From CAVQGM01 sp963712065 (GTDB lineage Bacteria > Actinomycetota > Acidimicrobiia > Acidimicrobiales > Acidimicrobilacustridaceae), in contig CAVQGM010000002.1 of NCBI GenBank assembly GCA_963712065.1, forward strand, positions 620,001 to 684,000: a stretch of 64,000 nucleotides of DNA, given 5' to 3'. Numbering within the stretch: the first letter of the stretch is position 1; every line of letters starts with the position of its first letter. Under the pieces are notes generated by a model, which was not told where the DNA came from, did not search any database, and worked only from the letters and a program-made list of their open reading frames with translations. Below, piece by piece: positions 32,944-44,201 of the stretch. The translations under genes and the position numbers were made by a program.

Positions 32944-33792
32944 ATGGTGGTGCAGGTCGTGACGAGGTCCGAGCAGGTGGCCGTCGAGAGCTTCGACGAC
33001 GAGTGGGCCGAGGTCCGCACCGGGTTGTGCTCGGTGACGTTCCGGACGCTCGGCGTCGGGGCGATCGTGGAGCTGGCCGCCGCCAACGGTCTCGAAGGCA
33101 TCGAGTGGGGCGGCGACGTGCACGTCCCCGTCGGCGATCTGCGTCGTGCGGGTGACGCCGCCGCGCGGGCCTTCGCCGCTGGCATCGCCTGCCCTTCGTA
33201 CGGCTCCTACCTCATGGCGGGCGCCGTCGAAGGCGGACAGGTCGACGCCGCCGTCGAGACCGCCCTTGCCCTCGGTGCGGCCAACCTGCGGGTGTGGCCG
33301 GCGTGGGGGATCGGGCCCGACGCCGCGGCCGACGACCGGCTGCGCGTCACCCGCGAGCTCGGGGGCATCGCCGATCGCGCCGCCGTCGCCGGCCTCGCCG
33401 TGTCGGTGGAGTTCCACCCCGACACCCTCACCGGGACCGCCGTCTCGGCCACTCGCCTGCTGTCCGATCTCGATCGCCCCAACCTCTACACGTACTGGCA
33501 GCCGCGGCCGGGCACCACCATCGGCGCCGCCCTGGCCGAGTACGAGGTCGTGGCGAGCGACTGCTCGCACCTCCACGTGTTCTGGTGGGGGCCCGACGGC
33601 GAGCGCCACCCGCTGCGCGACGGTCGGGAGCTGTGGGCGGCGGTGCTCGGCGACGACCGGGGGCGGCGCTGGTTCGGCGACCGGTGGGCGTTCCTCGAGT
33701 TCGTGGCCGGCGACGACCCGGCGGTGCTCGCCGAGGACGCCCGCACGCTGCGCACCCTCGTGGCCGGGGTCCCGGTCGTCACGGGTGACTGA
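32944..33792 (+). CDS. sugar phosphate isomerase/epimerase family (AP-endonuclease-2 TIM barrel)
   Basis: A 282-residue TIM-barrel protein of the xylose-isomerase-like group. Landmarks are GLCSVTFRTLGVGAIVELAAANGLEGIEWGGDVHVP, ANLRVWPAWGIG, and GLAVSVEFHPDTLTGT with a metal-binding Glu and His; CSHLHVFWW adds further ligands. It probably isomerises or epimerises a sugar or sugar acid using a divalent metal. ATG 32944 is preferred over GTG 32932. It overlaps a 2-hydroxyacid dehydrogenase gene, so the two may act in the same carbohydrate route. Confidence 0.85.
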   Translation: MVVQVVTRSEQVAVESFDDEWAEVRTGLCSVTFRTLGVGAIVELAAANGLEGIEWGGDVHVPVGDLRRAGDAAARAFAAGIACPSYGSYLMAGAVEGGQVDAAVETALALGAANLRVWPAWGIGPDAAADDRLRVTRELGGIADRAAVAGLAVSVEFHPDTLTGTAVSATRLLSDLDRPNLYTYWQPRPGTTIGAALAEYEVVASDCSHLHVFWWGPDGERHPLRDGRELWAAVLGDDRGRRWFGDRWAFLEFVAGDDPAVLAEDARTLRTLVAGVPVVTGD

Positions 33793-34840
33793 CCCCGTCC
33801 CGGTCCGAGTGGCGGGGAGCGGCAGGGGACGACCCGCGGTCGGCCTGGCCATGGTGCCGGGCCTCGCCCCCCTGCTGCTGGCCGACGAGCACTGGTCACG
33901 CCTCGACGCGATCGCCACCGTCGTCGACCGACGCCCGATCGGCCGGCTCGGCAGCGCCCGGGCGGCCGGGATCCTCGCCGAGGTCGACGTGCTGCTCACC
34001 GGGTGGGGGTGCCCACCGCTCACCCCCGAGGTGCTCGACGCGGCGCCGAAGCTCGCGCTCGTCGCCCACGCCGCCGGCACCGTCCGCGACGTCGTCGACG
34101 AGCGGTCGTGGGACCGAGGTCTGGTCGTCACCTCCGCCGGCTGGGCCAACGCGGTGCCGGTCGCCGAGTACGCCCTCGCCGCCATCCTGCTCGCCGGCAA
34201 GGGCGTGTTGACCGCTCGCGAGCGGTACCGGACGACTCGCGAGGCGCCGCTGCTGCTCGAGGGGCCGGTCGGCAACCACGGGCAGACCGTCGGCATCGTC
34301 GGGGCGTCGACCGTCGGCCGGCTGGTCATCGGCCACCTGGCGCGCCACGACGTCGAGGTGCTGGTCTACGACCCGTACCTCGACGAGGCCGGCGCCGCGG
34401 CCCTGGCCGTCGAGCGGTGCGACCTGATCGACGTGTGCCGACGATCGCGGGTCGTCAGCGTGCACGCCCCGCACACGGCCGAGACGGTCGGCCTCCTCGG
34501 GGCTCGGGAGCTGGCCGCCATGCCCGACGGGGCGACGATCGTGAACACGGCGCGGGGGTCGATCGTCGATGCCGCCGCCCTCGAGTCGGAGCTGGCCTCC
34601 GGCCGACTCGCCGCCGTGCTCGACGTCACCGACCCCGAGCCGCTCCCGGGGTCGTCCCCGCTGTTCGATCTGCCCAACGTGTTCGTGACGCCGCACCTGG
34701 CCGGCTCGCAGGGCAACGAGCTGCACCGCCTGGCCGACGCCGCCGTCACCGAGATCGAGCGCTTCGCCCGGGGTGAGCCGCCGGCGCACCCCGTCAGCAT
34801 CGAGCAGTTCCGGATGATGAGCGCATCCGCCCACTCGTGA
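33785..34840 (+). CDS. D-2-hydroxyacid dehydrogenase family protein
   Basis: A 351-residue NAD-dependent oxidoreductase. The catalytic Arg is in NTARGSIVDA, Glu in VLDVTDPEPLPGSSPLF, and His in TPHLAGSQGNE. The nucleotide-binding loop is TVGIVGASTVGRLV, where Ser replaces the second Gly of GxGxxG. AGWANAVPVAEYALAAILL is the usual substrate-domain segment. It reduces 2-keto acids or oxidises 2-hydroxy acids; the substrate is unknown. GTG 33785 overlaps the isomerase stop by 8 bp. Confidence 0.9.
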   Translation: MTDPVPVRVAGSGRGRPAVGLAMVPGLAPLLLADEHWSRLDAIATVVDRRPIGRLGSARAAGILAEVDVLLTGWGCPPLTPEVLDAAPKLALVAHAAGTVRDVVDERSWDRGLVVTSAGWANAVPVAEYALAAILLAGKGVLTARERYRTTREAPLLLEGPVGNHGQTVGIVGASTVGRLVIGHLARHDVEVLVYDPYLDEAGAAALAVERCDLIDVCRRSRVVSVHAPHTAETVGLLGARELAAMPDGATIVNTARGSIVDAAALESELASGRLAAVLDVTDPEPLPGSSPLFDLPNVFVTPHLAGSQGNELHRLADAAVTEIERFARGEPPAHPVSIEQFRMMSASAHS

Positions 34841-34922
34841 CCCGCTCGCCGATCGTTCCGGCAGGTCGGACGCGCGCCTCCGCGCTCGTTCGGGCAGCCG
34901 GCTCGCCGTGCTGGAGGAACCC

Positions 34923-35714
34923 ATGACCGACGCCGCCCTCACCGGACGCATCGCCATCGTGACCGGGGCCGGATCCGGCCTCGGCCGGGCCTCGGCGGTC
35001 GCCCTCGCCGCCGCCGGCGCCGCCGTCGTGGTGTCCGACGTCGACGACGACGGTGGCGCCGAGACCGTCGACGCCATCCGACGCGGCGGGGGGCAAGCCC
35101 GCTTCGTGGCCGCCGACGTGGCCGACGCGACGGCTTGCGAGGCCCTGGTCTCCGAGGCGGTGGACGCCTACGGCTCCCTCCACGTGCTCCACAACAACGC
35201 CGGCGTGGCCTGGCCGTTCCGCGACGGCTTCACCCCCGACGTGACCCCCGAGGTCTGGGACCAGGTCATCGCCATCAACCTCTCGGGCACCTTCTACTGC
35301 GCGCACTACGCCATCCCGCACCTGGCCCGCAGCGGCAGCGGGTCGATCGTGAACACGGCGTCGTCGATGGCGACGCTCCCGCTCGGCGGGCTCGACGGCT
35401 ACGCCGCCTCGAAGGGCGGCGTCGCGCTGCTCACCAAGTCGATGGCGGCGGGTTGCGGTCCGCTCGGCATCCGGGTCAACGCCATCGGCCCCGGCTACGT
35501 CGACACCCCGATGAACGCCGTCATCTGGGGCAGCGAGGAGCTGAAGGCGGGTTTCGCCCGCGGCCACGCGACCGGTCTGCAGACCCCCGACGAGATCGCC
35601 GACCTGGTCGTGTTCCTGGCGTCCGACGCCTCGCGCAGCCTGACCGGGGCCCTGCTCACCTGCGATCGTGGCTGGACCGCCTTCAAGGCCCCCGACGTGC
35701 TGCGCGGGAAGTGA
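34923..35714 (+). CDS. SDR family oxidoreductase (glucose/3-oxoacyl reductase-like)
   Basis: A 263-residue short-chain dehydrogenase with IVTGAGSGLGRA, HNNAGVAWPF, active-site Ser in VNTASSMATLP and YAASKGG, and PGYVDTPMNAV. Asp in VVVSDVDDDGG after the second strand favours NAD over NADP. GGAGG at 34913-34917 supports ATG 34923. It follows the 2-hydroxyacid dehydrogenase by 82 bp and may belong to the same sugar-acid pathway; the substrate is not evident. Confidence 0.9.
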   Translation: MTDAALTGRIAIVTGAGSGLGRASAVALAAAGAAVVVSDVDDDGGAETVDAIRRGGGQARFVAADVADATACEALVSEAVDAYGSLHVLHNNAGVAWPFRDGFTPDVTPEVWDQVIAINLSGTFYCAHYAIPHLARSGSGSIVNTASSMATLPLGGLDGYAASKGGVALLTKSMAAGCGPLGIRVNAIGPGYVDTPMNAVIWGSEELKAGFARGHATGLQTPDEIADLVVFLASDASRSLTGALLTCDRGWTAFKAPDVLRGK

Positions 35715-35769
35715 CGAGCCTGGCGGGTCCGACCGTGCCCCGCGCCACGGCGCGCGCGATCATGGTGCC

Positions 35770-36234
35770 ATGGCCATCATCGACATCCCCACCGCCATCC
35801 ACCGCGGCGAGACCGACCTGCCCTTCGTCGACATCGGCGACGGCTCCGACATGCAGCTGCTCCAGGTCGACATCGAGGCCGGCCTGTGGGTGGTGCGCAC
35901 CCGCTTCCAGCCGGGCTACGAGGTCCAGACCCACAAGCACACCGGCCCCGTCTTCGCCTTCACGCTCAGCGGCAGCTGGAAGTACCGGGAGTACCCCGAG
36001 GTCAACACCGCCGGGTCGTACCTGTACGAGCCGGCCGGCTCGGTGCACACCCTCACCGTGCCCACGGAGAACACCGAGGTCACCGACGTGTTCTTCGCCA
36101 TCTACGGGGCGAACCTCAACCTCGACGAGGAGGGGAACGTCACGAGCGTCTGGGACGCGGCGTTCATCCGCGACGGCTACTTCCTGCTGTGCGAAGCCGC
36201 CGGCCTCGAGCGCCCCGACGTGATCGGCACCTGA
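35770..36234 (+). CDS. cupin-domain protein (2,4'-dihydroxyacetophenone dioxygenase/ChrR-like)
   Basis: A 154-residue single-domain cupin. YEVQTHKHTGPVFAFTLSGSWKYREYPE is cupin motif 1 with two His and a later Glu for the metal, and AGSVHTLTVP gives the motif-2 His. The C-terminal FFAIYGANLNLDEEGNV matches the family named after 2,4'-dihydroxyacetophenone dioxygenase. The actual reaction is unknown; metal-dependent dioxygenase or anti-sigma-type cupin are both possible. It starts 55 bp after the SDR stop. Confidence 0.82.
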   Translation: MAIIDIPTAIHRGETDLPFVDIGDGSDMQLLQVDIEAGLWVVRTRFQPGYEVQTHKHTGPVFAFTLSGSWKYREYPEVNTAGSYLYEPAGSVHTLTVPTENTEVTDVFFAIYGANLNLDEEGNVTSVWDAAFIRDGYFLLCEAAGLERPDVIGT

Positions 36235-36261
36235 GGCCCACGGGGCCCGACCCGGCACGCG

Positions 36262-36292
36262 GCACGGCCCGGCGCGCTGCGCCGGGCCGTGC
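36262..36292. terminator. perfect GC-rich bidirectional terminator hairpin
   Basis: GCACGGCCCGGCGC (36262-36275) and GCGCCGGGCCGTGC (36279-36292) form a perfect 14-bp stem with a 3-nt loop. It lies between the converging cupin (stop 36234) and HU (stop 36347) genes. One of the most stable structures in the window. Confidence 0.75.
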
Positions 36293-36346
36293 TCGGTCGA
36301 GTCGGGTGCATGACGTGGGGCCCGCCTCGGCGGTCCCCACGTCGGC

Positions 36347-36628
36347 TCACTTGCCGGCGTTGACCGCGTCCTTGAACGCCTTGAGCGGCGTGATGCGGGC
36401 CTTGCGGGACGCCTTGATCTGGATCGTCTCCCCCGTGGCCGGGTTGCGGCCCTGACGGGCGGGGCGGTCGACCCGGGCGAACTTGGCGAAGCCGGGGATC
36501 GAGACGGGGTCGCCCTTCGAGACCGTCTCGGTGACGACCTCGACGAACGCCGCCAGGAACGCGTCGGCGGTCTTGCGGTCGGTCTCGGTGCGCTCGGAGA
36601 GGGCGAGCACCAGTTCCCTGCGATTCAT
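36347..36628 (-). CDS. hup: HU family DNA-binding protein
   Basis: A 93-residue nucleoid protein: MNRRELVLALSERTETDRK, GDPVSIPGFAKFARVDR, then the DNA-gripping arm RQGRNPATGETIQIKASRKARI and FKDAVN at the end. It is full length for HU and lacks the long Lys/Ala-rich tail of mycobacterial HupB, which agrees with a non-mycobacterial lineage. ATG 36628 has GGAGG 5 bp upstream. It is monocistronic, facing a strong terminator. The 131-bp region upstream is AT-richer (GTGTAAGAGT on the minus strand) and probably holds its promoter. Confidence 0.95.
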   Translation of the reverse strand: MNRRELVLALSERTETDRKTADAFLAAFVEVVTETVSKGDPVSIPGFAKFARVDRPARQGRNPATGETIQIKASRKARITPLKAFKDAVNAGK

Positions 36629-36759
36629 GGGGCCTCCGTACGGCTGGGGTGGCAGGACTCGCGCACTCTTACACCGATGAGGCCCGAAAAGTGGGACCCT
36701 CGGGGCATTCTCACCGGTTCTGCGCCCGAGGGACCGCCCGGCGAGGGAGCTCGACGGGC

Positions 36760-37038
36760 TCAGGCGGCGGCCGCGGCGAGGGGCCGGACGGGCCGGTTCG
36801 CTCCGGCGGGATGGCGCCCGACGGCGGCGAGGGTGCGGCGGCGGTGACGCACGGCCCGGTCGGCGGCGACGGCCGAGACCAGCAGCCCGACCGCCCAGAA
36901 GATGAGGAGACCGCTGACGACCTGGCCGATCGCCAGCACCAGGACCGCGAACCGCACGAACCCGCGCCATCCGGTCACGAGGGCAGTGTGCGGGACCCGG
37001 TTGAACGCACGGCCACCCGAGGGTGCACGCACGATCAC
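36760..37038 (-). CDS. small membrane protein, hypothetical
   Basis: A 92-residue frame with one long or two short hydrophobic segments (FAVLVLAIGQVVSGLLIFWAVGLLVSAVAA, about residues 30-59) flanked by basic residues, and a Pro/Ala-rich tail. I recognise no family. GTG 37038 is the outermost start; GTG-initiated shorter forms beginning at TGWRGF are equally possible. The membrane-like segment argues that it is real, but no ribosome-binding site stands out. Confidence 0.4.
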   Translation of the reverse strand: MIVRAPSGGRAFNRVPHTALVTGWRGFVRFAVLVLAIGQVVSGLLIFWAVGLLVSAVAADRAVRHRRRTLAAVGRHPAGANRPVRPLAAAAA

Positions 37039-37069
37039 GATCGGGTGGCGGGGCGGCGAACCCCTCGGG

Positions 37070-37855
37070 TCAGTCCGGCGCCCGTCGGTAGTGGTAGCGG
37101 TAGGCGGCGCTGAACCCGACCCGGGCGTAGAGGGTCCCAGGGGCGGTGGCGTCGACCTCGACCTGCAGCCAGGCCCTCGAGGCGCCGAGCGAGGACGCGT
37201 CGTGGGCGAGGGCGGCGAGCACCGACCTCGCCGCTCCTCGACGCACGGCCCCGGGCCGGGTGCGCATGCCGAACACGCCGAGCCAGGTCCCGTCCACGAC
37301 GCCGATGCCGATCGCGGCGGGTCCCGCGTCGTCGTCGAGCCGGGCGACGAGCACCCGGGGCTCGATCCGCGCCACCAGTCGGGCGAAGGCCCGCGTGCGG
37401 GTGGCGGCGGCCCCGTCGAGACCGGCGACGAACGCCTCGGCCCACTCCGGCGGCATCGACGACCCGACGGCGACCCGACCGTACGGCACCGCGCTCGGGG
37501 CGGGGAGGGGGAGCGGGGCGGTCATCACCGCCACCGGGGCCTCGACGACCCACCCTCGTGCCGCCAGGGCGTCATCGAGGCCGGCCTCGGCGAGGGGACC
37601 GAGCTGAGCCCGCGGGACGATCCCCTGGGCGGCCGCGAAGTCGACCAGGGCGCCGGTGAAGGCGTCCGGATCGGTGTCACCCCGTCCCTCGGGGAGCCGC
37701 ACGGCGGCGTTGGCCCGACGGAACGGCAGGTCGGGGCCGGCGCGCAGCAGCCAGGCCCGCCACGGCCGCTCGACGGTCGCGGGCACGGCCCGTCGCGCCA
37801 GCCGCTCCAGCGTGGCGATCGTCGCCGGGTCGGCGTCCGGAGCGCGGTCGTGCAC
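37070..37855 (-). CDS. GNAT family N-acetyltransferase
   Basis: A 261-residue acetyltransferase. The C-terminal half has the acetyl-CoA-binding pattern: GIGVVDGTWLGVFGMRTRPGAVRRGAARSVLAALAHDA (motif A, RxxGxA-type) and LQVEVDATAPGTLYARVGFSAAYRYHYRR (motif B). The N-terminal half may be a degenerate second GNAT fold, common in two-domain actinobacterial proteins. GTG 37855 lies 27 bp from the divergent start of the acidic-repeat gene. Substrate unknown. Confidence 0.82.
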   Translation of the reverse strand: MHDRAPDADPATIATLERLARRAVPATVERPWRAWLLRAGPDLPFRRANAAVRLPEGRGDTDPDAFTGALVDFAAAQGIVPRAQLGPLAEAGLDDALAARGWVVEAPVAVMTAPLPLPAPSAVPYGRVAVGSSMPPEWAEAFVAGLDGAAATRTRAFARLVARIEPRVLVARLDDDAGPAAIGIGVVDGTWLGVFGMRTRPGAVRRGAARSVLAALAHDASSLGASRAWLQVEVDATAPGTLYARVGFSAAYRYHYRRAPD

Positions 37856-37882
37856 GACGAGAGTGTCGCCTACGCTCGACCC

Positions 37883-38413
37883 ATGACCGACCCCCAGCCC
37901 CGTGACGACACCTCCGCCCGCGCCGGCGACGAGCTCCCGGCCGACGACGACGGTGTGGAGGTCGAGCCGTTCGACCTCGACGGCGACGGGGAGCCCGATG
38001 GGGTCACCATCACCGAGTCGCGGGGCTTCGACCTCGACGGCGACGGCAACGTCGACCTCATCGAGAAGGTCGAGACGACGATGATCGACCTCGACCACGA
38101 CGGCTCCCCCGAGGTCGTGTCGACGACGCAGACCGACTACCTCGACCTCGACGGCGACGGGGTGGTCGACAGCGTGACGGTCACGACCGAGACGCGCATC
38201 GACTTCGACGGCGACGGTCGGCCCGACGTGGTCGAGATCGAGGAGACGGTGGCCGTGGACTCCGACGGCGACGGCACCCTCGACACCGTCGAGCGGATCG
38301 AGATGCAGGGCACCGACCTCGACGGCGACGGCACCATCGACGAGATCGAGGTGCAGGAGGCGAGACTCGAGCGGGGCGGCGACCAGGTGGGGACGGGCGA
38401 GGACGAGGCGTGA
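37883..38413 (+). CDS. acidic protein with seven EF-hand-loop-like repeats
   Basis: A 176-residue, very acidic protein without signal peptide or membrane segment. Seven DxDxDG-type loops begin at residues 31, 50, 69, 88, 107, 126 and 145, exactly 19 residues (57 bp) apart. Examples are DLDGDGEPDG, DLDHDGSPEV and DSDGDGTLDT. Between them lie short beta-like segments such as VTITESRGF. Loops of this type bind calcium in dockerins, EF-hands and thrombospondin-3 repeats, so Ca2+ binding is likely, but the flanking EF-hand helices are missing. Its stop overlaps the aminotransferase start by 4 bp (GTGA). Function unknown. Confidence 0.75.
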   Translation: MTDPQPRDDTSARAGDELPADDDGVEVEPFDLDGDGEPDGVTITESRGFDLDGDGNVDLIEKVETTMIDLDHDGSPEVVSTTQTDYLDLDGDGVVDSVTVTTETRIDFDGDGRPDVVEIEETVAVDSDGDGTLDTVERIEMQGTDLDGDGTIDEIEVQEARLERGGDQVGTGEDEA

Positions 38414-39777
38414 GCGGCGGGCTCGCCGGCGGGGTGGTCGACCGCCAGCGGCTGGCGGCGCGCCACGCCGCCGAAGAGGAGCGCTTCGCCGCCGACCGGC
38501 CCCGGTCGGCGGCCCTGGCGGCGAAGGCCCAGGGGCACCTGCTGGCCGGCGTGCCCATGAACTGGATGACCCGCTGGCCCGGCGCGTTCCCGGTGTTCGT
38601 GGCCGAGGCCTCCGGCTCGCGCTTCACCGACGTCGACGGCCACACCTACGTGGACCTGTGCCTGGGCGACACCGGAGCCATGGCCGGCCACGCCCTCCCG
38701 CAGGTGGCCGAGGCCGTCGCCGCGCAGTCCTCCCGGGGCATCACCGTGATGCTGCCGTCGGAGGACGCCATCTGGGTCGGCGACGAGCTGGCCCGGCGCT
38801 TCGGGCTCCCCTCCTGGCAGTTCGCCCTGACCGCCACCGACGCCAACCGGTTCGCCATCCGCCTGGCCCGCACCCTCACCGGCCGCCGCAAGGTGCTCGT
38901 GTACGACTGGTGCTACCACGGCAGCGTCGACGAGGCGCTGGTCACCGAGGAGCAGGGCCGGGCCGTGCCCCGGGAGGGCAACGACGGGTGGCCGGTCGAT
39001 CCCGACCTCACGACCCGGGTCGTCCAGTTCAACGACGTGGCCGCCCTCGAGCAGGCGCTCCGCCACGAGGACGTGGCCGTCGTGCTGGCCGAGCCCGCCC
39101 TCACCAACATCGGCATCGTGCTGCCCGAGCCCGGCTACCACGACGAGCTCCGCCGGCTCACCCGCGAGACCGGCACCCTGCTGATCATCGACGAGACCCA
39201 CACCCTGTGCACCGGCCCCGGTGGCTACACCGCCGCCCACGGCCTCGACCCCGACCTGTTGACCGTGGGCAAGTCGATCGCCGGGGGCGTGCCGGCCGCC
39301 GCCTACGGGATGACCGCGGAGCTGGCCGAGCGTCTCGCGGGCGTGATCGACGACCCCGAGACCGACGTGAGCGGCGTCGGCGGCACCCTCGCCGCCAACG
39401 CCTTGTCGACGGCCGCCATGCGGGCCGTGCTGTCGAGCACGCTCGACGAGGTCGCGTTCGCCCGCACCATCCCCCTCGCCACCCGATGGGCCGACGGCGT
39501 CCAGGGCGTGATCGACGAGTACGAGCTGCCGTGGCACGTGCGCCAGCTCGGATGCCGGGCCGAGTACTGGTTCTGTCCGCCGCCGCGCGACGGCGCCGGG
39601 GCGGCCGCTGCGGTCGACCACCAGCTCGACGCCTTCATGCACCTGTGGGCGCTCAACCGGGGCATCCTGCTCACGCCGTTCCACAACATGGCACTGATGG
39701 CGCCGACCACGACCGAGGCCGACGTCGACCGGCACACCGAGGTGTTCGGCGCGGCGGTCGCCGAGCTCGTCGGGTGA
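38410..39777 (+). CDS. class III aminotransferase (glutamate-1-semialdehyde aminomutase-like)
   Basis: A 455-residue PLP enzyme of fold type I. DLCLGDTGAMAGHALPQV near residue 80 and LIIDETHTLCTGPGGY (cofactor Asp) precede the PLP lysine in LLTVGKSIAGGVPAAAYGM. GVGGTLAANALSTAAMRAVL is the conserved following segment. It resembles glutamate-1-semialdehyde 2,1-aminomutase and related transaminases, but no haem-biosynthesis genes are near. YDWCYHGSVDEAL differs from the classical aminomutase, so another amino donor or acceptor is likely. Translationally coupled to the acidic-repeat protein. Confidence 0.85.
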   Translation: MSGGLAGGVVDRQRLAARHAAEEERFAADRPRSAALAAKAQGHLLAGVPMNWMTRWPGAFPVFVAEASGSRFTDVDGHTYVDLCLGDTGAMAGHALPQVAEAVAAQSSRGITVMLPSEDAIWVGDELARRFGLPSWQFALTATDANRFAIRLARTLTGRRKVLVYDWCYHGSVDEALVTEEQGRAVPREGNDGWPVDPDLTTRVVQFNDVAALEQALRHEDVAVVLAEPALTNIGIVLPEPGYHDELRRLTRETGTLLIIDETHTLCTGPGGYTAAHGLDPDLLTVGKSIAGGVPAAAYGMTAELAERLAGVIDDPETDVSGVGGTLAANALSTAAMRAVLSSTLDEVAFARTIPLATRWADGVQGVIDEYELPWHVRQLGCRAEYWFCPPPRDGAGAAAAVDHQLDAFMHLWALNRGILLTPFHNMALMAPTTTEADVDRHTEVFGAAVAELVG

Positions 39778-39894
39778 CGACCGTCCCGACGACGTGACGT
39801 CGGGTGGGTCACGGGGAGTCGCCGGGCCCGTCGACCGACTCGTCGATCGGGCCGTCACCCTCACCACCCGGTCCGTGTCCTAACGTCGGCCGGC

Positions 39895-40473
39895 GTGAGC
39901 GACCCGACGCAACCGAACGACCCGATCCGTCCCGGGGAGCCGGCGCCGCCCGGCGGCAGCGACCCGGCCGTTCCCGGCCCCGGTGGCGAGCCCACCCCGG
40001 GTGCCGGCAGCGACCTCGGCGCCGACCGGGACTGGTACCCGGGCGCCGACGACCCCACCCAGGCGGTGCCGCCCGTGGGCGCCGACGCGACGGGCCCCGG
40101 CGGCCCTCCCACCGTGCCGCTCCCGCCGACGGCGGCACCCGGGCCGCCGCCCGGGCCCGAGGGGAGGTCGGGCATGGCCTCGCCGATCGTGTGGGCCGTC
40201 GCCGTCCTCCTCGTGGCGGTCGCCGTCGTGCTGGTCATCTTCGTGATCCGGGCCACCGGCGACGACGACGAGCCGGCCACCACCACGACCACCTCGTCGA
40301 CGACCACGTCCAGCTCCACCACCTCGTCGTCGACCACGACCACGCGGCCGCCGACCACGACCACCACCCGGGCGCCGACCACCACGACCACCACCCGGCC
40401 GCCGACCTCGACCACCTCGTCGTCGACCACCAGCACCACGTCGTCGACGACGAACGGCACCGCGGCGCCGTGA
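39895..40473 (+). CDS. Pro-rich/Thr-rich single-pass membrane protein
   Basis: A 192-residue low-complexity protein: a Pro/Gly/Asp-rich N-terminal region (residues 1-92), one transmembrane helix (about 97-118) and a Thr/Ser-rich tail (about 128-188), probably outside the cell and possibly glycosylated. Such tails in actinobacteria act as wall-spanning spacers. No folded domain follows, so the function is unknown. GTG 39895 is the start; the gap after the aminotransferase is 117 bp. Repeated accacg-type codons make the tail prone to length change. Confidence 0.65.
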   Translation: MSDPTQPNDPIRPGEPAPPGGSDPAVPGPGGEPTPGAGSDLGADRDWYPGADDPTQAVPPVGADATGPGGPPTVPLPPTAAPGPPPGPEGRSGMASPIVWAVAVLLVAVAVVLVIFVIRATGDDDEPATTTTTSSTTTSSSTTSSSTTTTRPPTTTTTRAPTTTTTTRPPTSTTSSSTTSTTSSTTNGTAAP

Positions 40474-40513
40474 GCTCGGGCGCCTCCCACCCGAGCCGGC
40501 GGTAGGCGTCGCG

Positions 40514-43180
<2,667 letters not shown>

Positions 43181-43192
43181 CAGGATCGGCCC

Positions 43193-43660
43193 ATGGGGAG
43201 ATGGACGCGACAGGAGCTCGAGGACGCCTTCGCCGCCTACCAGCGCACGGCCCTGCTGGCCGGGACCACCGGCGACTGGGACACGTGGGCCGACATGTTC
43301 ACCGAGGATGCGACCTACCTCGAGCACCACTACGGCACCCTCGGCGGTCGGGAGGCCATCCGCCGGTGGATCAAGACGACCATGGCCGAGTGGCCGGGGT
43401 CGGAGATGCCGTACTTCCCCATCGAGTGGTACGTCATCGACGAGGAGCGGGGCTGGGTGGTGTGCCAGGTGTGGAACCGCATGGCCGACCCCGGTGACGG
43501 CTCGTTGCACCAGCAGTACAACTTCACGCTCCTGAAGTACGCCGGCGACGGCAAGTGGAGCTATGAGGAGGACATCTACAACCCGGCCCACTTCGCCACC
43601 ATGGTCAAGGGGTGGATGGACCGGAAGGCCGAGCTGGCCGAGCGCTCCGACGACGACTGA
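43193..43660 (+). CDS. SnoaL/NTF2-like protein
   Basis: A 155-residue NTF2-fold protein: ELEDAFAAYQRTALLAGTTGDWDTWADMFTEDATYLEHHYG is the N-terminal helix-strand unit with paired His as in steroid isomerase-like members, and WSYEEDIYNPAHFATMVKGWM the C-terminal part. The reaction is unknown; many relatives are annotated only as nuclear transport factor 2 family. It begins 12 bp after the glucosidase stop and converges on the methyltransferase gene. Confidence 0.82.
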   Translation: MGRWTRQELEDAFAAYQRTALLAGTTGDWDTWADMFTEDATYLEHHYGTLGGREAIRRWIKTTMAEWPGSEMPYFPIEWYVIDEERGWVVCQVWNRMADPGDGSLHQQYNFTLLKYAGDGKWSYEEDIYNPAHFATMVKGWMDRKAELAERSDDD

Positions 43661-43690
43661 GCGTCGGCCGGTCCGAGTGCGCGCCGTCGA

Positions 43691-44197
43691 TCACACCGGC
43701 TTGTCGGCCCGCACGTAGAGGTCTCCTCGGTCCCGGGCCACCTCGATGACCCAGCTCCGTGCGCCGCGGCGCGCCAGCCAGGTCCGGACGTCGCGGCCCG
43801 GGACGTTCGCGTACCACTCCCCGTCGCGGACCTCCCAGCCGTCGACCGCCGAGTGGGGCGGGCGGGGATCGGTGGCGCAGGTGACCACGAGCCGACCGCC
43901 CGGCGCCAGGGCCGCCCAGGCGGTGTCGAGCACGGCGTCCCATGCCGGGGCGTGCTCGAGCACCTCGGTGGACACGACGACGTCGTACGAGCGGTCCGGC
44001 TGCCAGGTGGCGGCGTCGGCCACCTCGTCGACGCCGGGCCCGTCGGCGAGGTCGATGCCGTGGTAGTGGCTCGACGTCGGGAACAGCGGGCGCACGCTGC
44101 CGTTCACGTCGTGGCTGCCGATCTCGAGCACGGTCGGGTGGGTCGACGGGAGGGCGCGGACGGCGCGCGTCACGAAGTCGTAGGCCTGGACGTGCAA
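43691..44197 (-). CDS. class I SAM-dependent methyltransferase
   Basis: A 168-residue methyltransferase. Motif I is VLEIGSHDVNGSVRPLF; YHGIDLADGPGVDEVADAATW holds the acidic loop; SYDVVVSTEVLEHAPAWDAVL is motif II and GGRLVVTCATDPRPPHS motif III. It is short because the C-terminal cap is small. TTG 44197 (LHVQAYDFVTRAV) is chosen because relatives begin at this HVxAY segment and it starts 4 bp after the acyltransferase stop; the frame upstream overlaps that gene. It may modify the same glycan or lipid as the acyltransferase. Confidence 0.8.
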   Translation of the reverse strand: MHVQAYDFVTRAVRALPSTHPTVLEIGSHDVNGSVRPLFPTSSHYHGIDLADGPGVDEVADAATWQPDRSYDVVVSTEVLEHAPAWDAVLDTAWAALAPGGRLVVTCATDPRPPHSAVDGWEVRDGEWYANVPGRDVRTWLARRGARSWVIEVARDRGDLYVRADKPV

Positions 44198-44201
44198 CGC
44201 C

